From CAKZLS01 sp963786305 (GTDB taxonomy: Bacteria; Pseudomonadota; Alphaproteobacteria; Rhodospirillales; Defluviicoccaceae): 64,000 bases of DNA. Positions 57,892 through 64,000 of this stretch are shown here, in pieces. The stretch covers positions 62,001 through 126,000 of the forward strand of contig CAWAYL010000009.1 in assembly GCA_963786305.1 (NCBI GenBank), given 5' to 3'. The notes beneath the pieces are model-generated. The model did not search any database, was not told the origin of the DNA, and worked only from the letters and a program-made list of their open reading frames with translations. The first letter of the stretch is position 1. The number at the start of each line of letters is the position of its first letter. Position numbers and translations under genes: made by a program.

Positions 57892-57910
57892 AGCGCGTTT
57901 CGACCTTCGG

Positions 57911-58672
57911 TCAATCGATCCGCACGGTGTCGCCAACGGCGATCGAGCCGCTCAAGGACACCCGAGCGAAAACCCCGCAGTCGATATGACCGAAGCTCCG
58001 TTGAAGGATGCGCGGAATATTGATGTCGCGAACGCCGCTGTCGGGGTTCACGGTGGTCGCGGCGCAGCGATCGATGCGCTCGGTAACGCTCAGGCGCGCG
58101 CCGCCGATCTCCATGGAATTGCCGATCCACTCGAACTCCGACCACGGCGCCGCGCCGTCGATGTAGAGATTGGCGCGGAACCGGAGGGGATCCACGGGCT
58201 CACCCACCACGCGCTCGATATCGCGAATGGTGGCCAAATTGATCACCGACAGCACCCGGTGCATGTGGTCCGAGAACATGTGATCGCCGGGCGCCGCGAC
58301 CAGATGAGGCGTTCCCTCGATCTTGCCGCCCATGAATTCTCTGAAAAACGCCTCGATGACGGCCCGACCGGCTTCGGTCCCGAGGCGGCCCCGCGCCACG
58401 ATGTCGCCGTCGCGCCGCACGACCAGGCTTTGATCGCGATCGTCGACGTGAGTTTCCAGCTCGGCCAGCCGCTCATGGCGCATGAGCATCAGGAAGTTGG
58501 TTTTGGCAAGCCACTCGGGAGCGTCCGGGTCGAAACGCGTCGACGGCAAGGCCAAGGCGAACACCCGATCGCCCGGCATTCCCGCTTCGGCGCGAACGTC
58601 CACCCTTTCCAGGGCTTGAGCGCTCAATCCCTTGATTGGATATCGGTAGACATGGGCAACCGTGATCGACAT
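57911..58672 (-). CDS. MOSC domain protein
   Basis: 253 residues. The N-terminal MOSC_N beta-barrel region (VYRYPIKGLSAQALERVDV, GDRVFALAL) is followed by a MOSC domain with RFRANLYIDG, GARLSVTERIDRCAATTVNP and HIDCGVFARV, where the conserved cysteine (RCAATT) is expected to bind the molybdenum-cofactor sulfur or substrate. Likely molybdenum-cofactor-related or sulfur-carrier enzyme; no moco genes are adjacent. Tail to tail with the MscS gene. A palindrome CGGGACCGGTCCCG lies at 58716-58729 upstream. Confidence 0.88.
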   Translation of the reverse strand: MSITVAHVYRYPIKGLSAQALERVDVRAEAGMPGDRVFALALPSTRFDPDAPEWLAKTNFLMLMRHERLAELETHVDDRDQSLVVRRDGDIVARGRLGTEAGRAVIEAFFREFMGGKIEGTPHLVAAPGDHMFSDHMHRVLSVINLATIRDIERVVGEPVDPLRFRANLYIDGAAPWSEFEWIGNSMEIGGARLSVTERIDRCAATTVNPDSGVRDINIPRILQRSFGHIDCGVFARVSLSGSIAVGDTVRID

Positions 58673-58858
58673 TCCGGCATAGCTTTGCGCCGCCGCCGCT
58701 CCCTGTCAACCGGCACGGGACCGGTCCCGCGGATGCCTCCGGAATGGCCGCTGGCGTCAGTTGTCGTTGACGGGGTCGGGCCGTGATCGGTTGAGCGTTA
58801 TGTCGCCTGGGGGGATGCCCTTCCGCAGGTCCGTTCCGTTGCTTGGCGCGGCTATGGA

Positions 58859-59212
58859 TCAATTCCAATCGATCCTGTCGTCTTCTTCGTCGATGCGGCG
58901 CGCCAAACCGGAAGGGCGGGCCTGAAGTTCGACAGCCCGCGCGGCGGCGGAAAAACGGTGTTCGTCCACCGAGCGCCGGTAGACGGTTTCCAGCTTACCA
59001 AGAAAAACGTCGACATTTCGGCATGCGGCCCGGCCGATCTCCGCGTGAACAGCAGCGATGCGTTCGGCGATCCGCGGATGTCTCAGCAGCCTATAGCCCG
59101 CGTTGCGAGCGCGCTCCGCGGGATAGCCGGCGGCCCTGGCGGCGGCCGCCGGGTTTGCGCATTCCACGAAACTTTGACAAAATCGCTCGTGTCGGGGCAA
59201 CAGTGGTCCCAT
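58859..59212 (-). CDS. Orphan terminase small subunit-like protein
   Basis: 117 residues from ATG 59210-59212. The segment LPRHERFCQSFVECANPAAA and AAGYPAERARNAGYRLLRHP matches the helix-turn-helix region of the Terminase_2 family of phage small terminase subunits. No large terminase, portal or other phage gene is near, so it is either a prophage relic or a domesticated DNA-binding protein. The C-terminal part (VELQARPSGLARRIDEEDDR) is unlike phage terminases I know. Confidence in family is moderate. Confidence 0.65.
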   Translation of the reverse strand: MGPLLPRHERFCQSFVECANPAAAARAAGYPAERARNAGYRLLRHPRIAERIAAVHAEIGRAACRNVDVFLGKLETVYRRSVDEHRFSAAARAVELQARPSGLARRIDEEDDRIDWN

Positions 59213-59409
59213 GTGGAACCGTTCTCGTTCACTATCTCGGCTATAGGAAAATAGACCTACCCCGTCCGCGTGCCAAGCGCTTGCAGCTTCCTGGCGGCGC
59301 GCGGTGGCCAATGCGGGATCTCCCGCGAGGCCGATGCTTAACGGTTGTAGGGTTCTCGCGAACGTGAAAACGTGGCACCTGTGAACGCGGTCTTGCGAAG
59401 GACGGACAT

Positions 59410-60300
59410 ATGAACACACCGGGCACGCCGCCCGTCATCGGTATTATCGGCGGCAGCGGCATCTATGATATCGACGGCCTCGAAGGCGCCCGGTGGGTGC
59501 CCGTGGCCTCGCCGTTCGGCGCGCCCTCGGACGAGTTGCTGTTCGGGGTACTCGATGGGCAGAAGCTGGTGTTCCTGCCGCGCCACGGCCGGGGCCACCG
59601 GATCCCGCCGAGCGAGCTCAATTTCCGCGCCAATATCGACGCGCTGAAACGCGCCGGTGTCACCGAGATCCTATCGCTCAGTCGCCTGTGGCTCGTTGAA
59701 CGGGGACATGGCCGCCGGGAACGTTCGTCATCGTCGATCAGTTCATCGACCGCACCTTCGCCCGGCGCAAAAGCTTTTTCGGCACCGGCTGCGTCGCCCA
59801 CGTGTCGATGGCGCATCCGGTGTGCGGGCGGCTCGGCGATGCAATCGCGGACGCGGCCACGGAGCTCGACATCCGGTTCGCGCGCGGCGGCACGTATCTG
59901 GTGATGGAGGGACCGCAGTTCTCCACGCTGGCGGAATCCGACCTCTACCGCTCATGGGGCTGCGACGTGATCGGCATGACCAACATGCCCGAGGCGAAGC
60001 TCGCCCGCGAGGCGGAGATGTGCTACGCCACCGTCGCCATGGTGACCGATTACGATTGCTGGCATCCCGACCACGATGACGTCACGGTGGATGCGATCAT
60101 CCGGGTGCTGATGGACAACGCCGACAAGGGCCGGGCGCTGGTCAAGCAACTGACCCCGAAACTCGCCGGCGCGCCGCGAAGCCTGTCATCGAGGCTGCCA
60201 CACCGCCTTGGGCATGGCGATCATCACCGCGCCGGAAGTCCGCGATCCGGAGATGGTGGCCAGGCTCGACGCCGTGGCGGGCCGGGTTCTGGTGCAATGA
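59410..60300 (+). CDS. mtnP: S-methyl-5'-thioadenosine phosphorylase (three frameshifts)
   Basis: Phosphorolyses methylthioadenosine to adenine and methylthioribose-1-phosphate in methionine salvage. It has VIGIIGGSGIYDIDGLE, LPRHGRGHRIPPSELNFRAN, FVIVDQFIDRTFARRKSFFG, YLVMEGPQFSTLAESDLYRS and GCDVIGMTNMPEAKLAREAE. The C-terminus is TALGMAIITAPEVRDPEM. Single extra bases near 59683, 59720 and 60174 break the frame; removing all three gives 295 residues. ATG 59410 follows GAAGGA. First gene of an operon with mtnA. Confidence 0.9.
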
Positions 60301-60322
60301 TCCAGCAAGGGAGAGCAAGACC

Positions 60323-61431
60323 TTGAAAGTCGGCCGACCGGCATTACCGGACGCATCTGGCTTGCCAGCGACGGCTGGGCGGTGGAGATCATCGATCAGA
60401 CCCGGCTGCCGCATGCGTTCGTCGTCGCGCGGCTGGAAACCCTGGCGGACGCCGCCGTCGCCATCCGAAACCATGCAGGTTCGCGGCGCGCCGCTGATCG
60501 GCGCCACGGCGGCCTATGGTCTGGCGCTCGCCGCGCGCGACGATCCCGTCGGACGCCGGCGCTGGACGGCGCCTACGAGACGCTGCTGGCGACCCGCCCG
60601 ACGGCGGTCAATCTGCGCTGGGCGCTGGACGATGTCATGCGCGGTCATCGCGCCAGCTGCCGCCGGAGCGCGCGCGCCGAGGCGGCCTATCGCCGCGCCG
60701 CCGAGATCTGCGACGAGGACGTGGCCATCAACGACGCCATCGGCGAGCACGGTCTCGCGCTGATGCGCGAGGCCTGGCGAGGCCAAGGGCAAACGCGGCC
60801 GGCGTCAACGTGCTGACCCACTGCAACGCCGGCTGGCTGGCGACGGTGGACTGGGGCACCGCGCTGGCGCCCGATCTACAAGGCGTTCGACGCCGGCATC
60901 CCGATCCACGTCTGGGTCGACGAGACCCGGCCGCGCAACCAGGGCGCCAGCCTGACCGCGTGGGAGCTCGGCCAGCACGGCGTGCCGCACGCGGTCATCG
61001 TCGACAACGCCGGCGGCCACCTGATGCAGCACGGCATGGTCGATCTCTGCATCACCGGCACCGACCGGACCACCGCCACGCGGCGACGTCTGCAACAAGA
61101 TCGGCACCTACCTGAAGGCCCTGGCGGCGAAGGACAACGGCGTCCCGTTCTACGTGGCGCTGCCGAGCCCGACCATCGACTGGACGCTGGGCGACGGGGT
61201 CGCGCGAGATCCCCATCGAGGAGCGCGACGGCGGCGGAGGTGACCCGCATCACCGGCCGCGCCGACGATGGCCGGATCGTGTCGGTGGATCTGACGCCCG
61301 AGGCCAGTCCCGCCGCCAACTACGCCTTCGACGTCACCCCGGCGCGGCTGGTGACGGCGTTGATCACCGAACGCGGCGTCTGCGCCGCCTCCGAGGCCGG
61401 GCTGAAGGCGCTCTATCCGGAGCGTGCGTAG
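60323..61431 (+). CDS. mtnA: S-methyl-5-thioribose-1-phosphate isomerase (about fourteen frameshifts)
   Basis: Converts methylthioribose-1-phosphate to the ribulose form. Recognisable blocks, spread over all three frames, are SDGWAVEIIDQTRLPHAF, MQVRGAPLIGATAAYGLALA, NVLTHCNAGWLATVDWGTAL, IHVWVDETRPRNQGASLTAW and LMQHGMVDLCITGTDRTTAT, with the active-site cysteine and aspartate in the expected places. I count 14 one-base insertions and no deletion; removing them gives 364 residues exactly in frame, the family length. Start TTG 60323 after AAGGGAGAG. Either a very poor stretch of sequence or a genuine pseudogene; I favour error. Confidence 0.85.
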
Positions 61432-62280
61432 ATGCCGACGGCGCCGGTCAATGGAACGGAGCTTTACTACCAGGACTCGGGACCGGCCAAGAGCGGCGAA
61501 ACCATCGTGTTCAGTCCCGGCCTGCTCTGGGACACAACGCTGTTCGACGCCCAGGTGGACGCGTTGCGCCGCCGCTACCGCTGCATCGCCTACGATCATC
61601 GCGGTCAAGGTAAAAGCGCCGAAAGTCTGCTTCGATCCATCGGTATGGATCTTGTCGCCGAGGACGCCGCCGCGCTGATCGAGGCGCTGAACTTGGGGCC
61701 CGTGCACTTCTGCGGCCTCTCCATGGGCGGTTTTGTGGGTCTTCGCCTAGCCGCCCGCCGTCCGGAGTTGCTCACGTCGCTGATCGTCATGGACACCACC
61801 GCCCGCGCCGAACGGCCCGAGAACATCCGAAAATACCGGATGCTCAACGCCCTGTCCCGATGGTTCGGGCACGGGATCGTCGCCGACCGGGTGATGCCGA
61901 TCCTGTACGCGCGATCCACCCTGCAGGATCTCGATCGCGAGGCCGACCGCCGCCGCTGGCGGGCGCGGCTCGTCGCCAATCGCCGGTCCATGTGGCGGGC
62001 GGTCAACGGCGTCATCGACCGGCCCGGCGTGGAGGACGAGCTGGCACGGATCACAGTTCCGACCCTGGTGATGGTGGGCGAGGAGGACGTAGCGCAGCCA
62101 CCCGCCGAAGCCGAGCGCCTGCGCGCCGCCATCGTTGGCGCCAAACTGGTGCGTATTCCGCGGGCGGGACACTCCGCGCCGGTGGAACAGCCGGAGCGGG
62201 TTACCGAGGCTGTGACCGATTTCCTGACCACGATGAGCGGCCGGGAGTGGAACGGGACGGAAAGACGTGCCATCTCCTAG
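61432..62280 (+). CDS. Alpha/beta hydrolase
   Basis: 282-residue serine hydrolase. Nucleophile S117-like position in CGLSMGGFVGL, acid in VMVGEEDVAQPPAEAERL, and histidine in IPRAGHSAPVEQPERV complete the triad. The YYQDSGPAKSGETIVFSPG and AYDHRGQGKS segments are typical of the esterase/3-oxoadipate enol-lactonase-like branch. Its ATG directly follows the mtnA stop, so the gene is probably co-transcribed with mtnPA. Substrate unknown. Confidence 0.9.
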   Translation: MPTAPVNGTELYYQDSGPAKSGETIVFSPGLLWDTTLFDAQVDALRRRYRCIAYDHRGQGKSAESLLRSIGMDLVAEDAAALIEALNLGPVHFCGLSMGGFVGLRLAARRPELLTSLIVMDTTARAERPENIRKYRMLNALSRWFGHGIVADRVMPILYARSTLQDLDREADRRRWRARLVANRRSMWRAVNGVIDRPGVEDELARITVPTLVMVGEEDVAQPPAEAERLRAAIVGAKLVRIPRAGHSAPVEQPERVTEAVTDFLTTMSGREWNGTERRAIS

Positions 62281-62791
62281 AAACGCCTGTGTCGCGGCCC
62301 TCTTTGCGGTGGTGCTGGCCGTTGCGTGCGAACCGGCCGCCGCCCCCGACTGCCGCGATTCCGGCTTTCATTGGAGCGACCACCGGCCGGCCATCAACGC
62401 CCGCCACGTGTTCTGCGGCGAAATCCGCAAGGGCAAGCCCAAGGGTTTCCACTCCACCCGGCTGAGGGACAGCTCCGAGGTAGTGGTCGGCGTTCGCGGG
62501 ATCTCACGCTCGCCAGAGGGCATCTACACCGGCACGGTGGTGTTTGCCGGCGGTCTGACCAAGTTCTCCACCTTCTTCCCCGACGCCTGCACGGTGGACC
62601 AGGTTCTTGCCTCCATCCATCATGCCTCCAATCATATCGAGGGCGACCACCCGGCGTGGGGATACCTGGGCCCGTCCGCCCCCGCCGACCGCGCCGACGG
62701 GTTCTGCCTCGACCACGGCGGCGGGGCGTTCCCCATTCGCATGAGCCTGTTCGACGACGGACGGGTCAATACCGCGTTTCCCAGCCCGTGA
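62267..62791 (+). CDS. Putative secreted EndoU-type nuclease
   Basis: 174 residues starting at GTG 62267 inside the end of the hydrolase gene (14-base overlap). A signal peptide covers about residues 1-26 (MPSPRNACVAALFAVVLAVA). The following region AINARHVFCGEIRKGKPKGF and HS, then HHASNHIEG, matches the histidine-containing pattern of bacterial EndoU toxin domains as found at the C-termini of contact-dependent toxins. Here the domain is free-standing. The next gene, 16 bases downstream, looks like an immunity protein. The nuclease assignment is by eye from the family pattern, so moderate. Confidence 0.6.
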   Translation: MPSPRNACVAALFAVVLAVACEPAAAPDCRDSGFHWSDHRPAINARHVFCGEIRKGKPKGFHSTRLRDSSEVVVGVRGISRSPEGIYTGTVVFAGGLTKFSTFFPDACTVDQVLASIHHASNHIEGDHPAWGYLGPSAPADRADGFCLDHGGGAFPIRMSLFDDGRVNTAFPSP

Positions 62792-62807
62792 CCTCGAGGA
62801 TCGGACC

Positions 62808-63152
62808 ATGGCCATGACCTCCATCTTCCGCGACCGCGACGGCCACCTCCGGGCCTCGGTCGACGCCTTCCCGCCGATCCTCGCCGACTTTCTCGAGACC
62901 GACGTGGCCGAAAATCCGGAGCGCTGCGACCACCTCATCACAGGCCTGGAACAGGCCCGCGACGGCCTGCCGTTCCAGGCTTACGGCAACATCTACGAAC
63001 TTGCCGCTCGGCCGGAAGGCGCCGAAATCCGCAACGCCTACGACGACACCATCCCGCCGCTAGGCCTCTCCCTCGACGAACTGGAGACGGCCCTGATAGC
63101 CTGGCGCCAAGCGATGGAACCGAACCCAGACCCAGACCCGGACGTGATATAG
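62808..63152 (+). CDS. Putative immunity protein (YacL/UPF0231-like) for the EndoU nuclease
   Basis: 114 acidic residues, no signal peptide, ATG 62808 with GAGGA upstream and only 16 bases after the nuclease stop. The order FQAYGNIYELAARPEGAEIR ... LSLDELETALIAWRQAM recalls the UPF0231/YacL layout (a beta-hairpin then C-terminal helix), a family reported near polymorphic-toxin nucleases. The strong net negative charge fits an inhibitor of a basic nuclease. Function is inferred from position and pattern; experimental proof is lacking. Confidence 0.5.
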   Translation: MAMTSIFRDRDGHLRASVDAFPPILADFLETDVAENPERCDHLITGLEQARDGLPFQAYGNIYELAARPEGAEIRNAYDDTIPPLGLSLDELETALIAWRQAMEPNPDPDPDVI

Positions 63153-63180
63153 TTGGGCGCTGACGACACCTTCACTGTCG

Positions 63181-63570
63181 TTACAGCGCGGGCATGACGT
63201 CGGTCTTGGCGAAGTCATCACCTTTGAACAACAGGGGTTCACGCGTCGTTTTGGTCAGGGCGTAGGCGAAGCAGTCGCCAAAGTTGAGCCCGGCGGGATG
63301 GTTGCCCTTGCCGAAATCCAGATAGGCTTGGCGCGCAATGCGGACCTGGTCCTCGGTGACCGGCGCGACAGTGAACCGGGCGCGCTCGACGAAGACGTCC
63401 AGTTGGCGCCCGGCGCCGGGTCCCGCCTGGTTGTCGATGACGATGGCGGCTTCGAGGAGACTGGCCGCCGAGAGGATCCGCGTGTCCGCGCGTGCGATGG
63501 CGTCGGCAAAGCGTCCGGCATCGGGCTCGTCGAACAGGATGGCCAGGATCGCCGAGGCATCGACCACCAT
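63181..63570 (-). CDS. vapC: VapC-type PIN-domain toxin
   Basis: 129-residue PIN-domain ribonuclease. Metal-binding acidic residues D4 (MVVDASAIL), E40 (SAASLLEAAIVI) and D99 (GLNFGDCFAYAL) are in their normal places. The start ATG shares one base with the vapB stop (TGATG), the classic toxin-antitoxin arrangement. It probably cleaves tRNA or rRNA; the exact target is unknown. Confidence 0.93.
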   Translation of the reverse strand: MVVDASAILAILFDEPDAGRFADAIARADTRILSAASLLEAAIVIDNQAGPGAGRQLDVFVERARFTVAPVTEDQVRIARQAYLDFGKGNHPAGLNFGDCFAYALTKTTREPLLFKGDDFAKTDVMPAL

Positions 63571-63821
63571 CAGCCGGGCAAACCGCGATCATCATACAGA
63601 AAATCGTCGTGAGACCGGGTGTCTCGCCGGCCATGGGCGGCGCAGCGGCGGCCGATATCCAGAAGCTCCCAGGTCAGCGCCTCGCGATCATGGCGCCGGC
63701 GTTCCCGATCCAGCCGTTCGCGGATTGCCTGGGCGACGGCCTTGGTGATGCTTTCGCCGGTGAGGTTGGCCAACTCGACCGCCATTTCGTGCGCTTCGTC
63801 GTTCTTGATGTTCAGGTTCAT
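63570..63821 (-). CDS. vapB: VapB-type antitoxin
   Basis: 83 residues. The N-terminal ribbon-helix-helix-like segment MNLNIKNDEAHEMAVELANL and TGESITKAVAQAIRERLDR resembles the VapB/Rv0623 group of PIN antitoxins. It precedes and overlaps vapC by one base. Expected to neutralise VapC and repress its own promoter, which lies just beyond 63821 (TATAGC on the minus strand is a possible -10). Confidence 0.9.
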   Translation of the reverse strand: MNLNIKNDEAHEMAVELANLTGESITKAVAQAIRERLDRERRRHDREALTWELLDIGRRCAAHGRRDTRSHDDFLYDDRGLPG

Positions 63822-63899
63822 GGTTCCAAGGTTGCGCTATACTCATCCTTTCTTCCATTGTAATGTCGCAGGCTCGCAGTTCGCAACACGTATGGTGCA

Positions 63900-63998
63900 A
63901 AAAGTCAGCTAAAAACGAGAAAGCCGTATCGGGTCGTCTACATTCGCTTTGTCGGAACGCACAAGATGTAACACGCCATCGACGCCCAGACGGTATAG
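63900..63998 (+). pseudogene. HigB-like toxin fragment with internal stop
   Basis: In one frame: KPYRVVYIRFVGTHKM, a TAA stop at 63969-63971, then HAIDAQTV and a TAG stop at 63996-63998. The string closely follows the C-terminus of the HigB mRNA interferase family (typically YIRFVGTHxEYDxIDAxTV). The 5' part of the gene is not present in this frame and the tyrosine codon position is a stop, so this is a broken copy. An antitoxin gene might follow beyond the window edge. Confidence 0.5.
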
Positions 63999-64000
63999 AG

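Overview
The window looks like a chromosomal segment of a free-living, GC-rich alphaproteobacterium, probably Rhodospirillales or a related group. The evidence is gene content and order. A sdhCDAB block, then zapE-mdh-sucCD-sucA-sucB-lpdA, is laid out in the usual alphaproteobacterial order. So is hisZ-purA followed by rpoH-rluD, with a small DUF6476-like gene divergent from rluD. This taxonomic call is inference; there is no rRNA gene in the window.

Layout from left to right. 1-3.4 kb, minus strand: class II DAHP synthase (partial), glutathione reductase and succinate-semialdehyde dehydrogenase. 3.6-10.1 kb: a tRNA-Arg(CCT), then a minus-strand operon for a branched-chain-amino-acid-type ABC importer (binding protein, LivH, LivM, LivG, LivF) ending in a zinc alcohol dehydrogenase and a thioesterase remnant. 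10.5-20.6 kb: mixed accessory and housekeeping genes (S41-type protease, OsmC, C45 acyltransferase, adenosine/adenine deaminase, lipoproteins, TPR-OGT glycosyltransferase, SDR, EF-hand protein, and a 26-residue membrane microprotein). 20.7-37.5 kb: MFS transporter, the TCA-cycle cluster, a sterol-desaturase-like gene and rpmG. 37.5-44.2 kb: a Crp/Fnr regulator and a polyol cluster (fructokinase, sugar-binding protein, NCS1-type permease, mannitol dehydrogenase). 44.6-56 kb: purU, ggt, hisZ, purA, decayed gene remnants, rpoH, rluD, an M67 peptidase, a GalT-like DUF4921 gene and tRNA-Glu(CTC). 56-64 kb: MscS channel, MOSC protein, an orphan terminase small subunit, the methionine-salvage genes mtnP-mtnA, an alpha/beta hydrolase, a putative secreted EndoU nuclease with a likely immunity gene, VapBC, and a broken HigB-like fragment at the right edge.

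A dominant property is frame interruption. Fifteen otherwise intact genes, several of them normally essential (lpdA, sucB, purA, rpoH, sdhD), are split by single-base indels. I count about 31 one-base insertions and 3 one-base deletions, 14 of them in mtnA alone. After correcting them every gene length becomes a multiple of three. The insertion bias and the essential targets point to sequence or assembly error rather than real decay. I therefore annotate these as single CDSs with the shift positions given.

How the parts work together: the polyol genes would feed fructose-6-phosphate, the sdh/suc/mdh genes run the oxidative TCA cycle, and gabD delivers succinate to it. The mtn genes recycle methylthioadenosine. 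The right-hand end holds toxin-type genes: EndoU plus immunity, VapBC and HigB-like debris. The candidates for undescribed biology are the promoter-equipped 26-aa membrane protein, the EndoU/immunity pair in the mtn operon, the sugar-binding protein paired with an NCS1 permease, and a 36-bp element repeated downstream of purU and purA.
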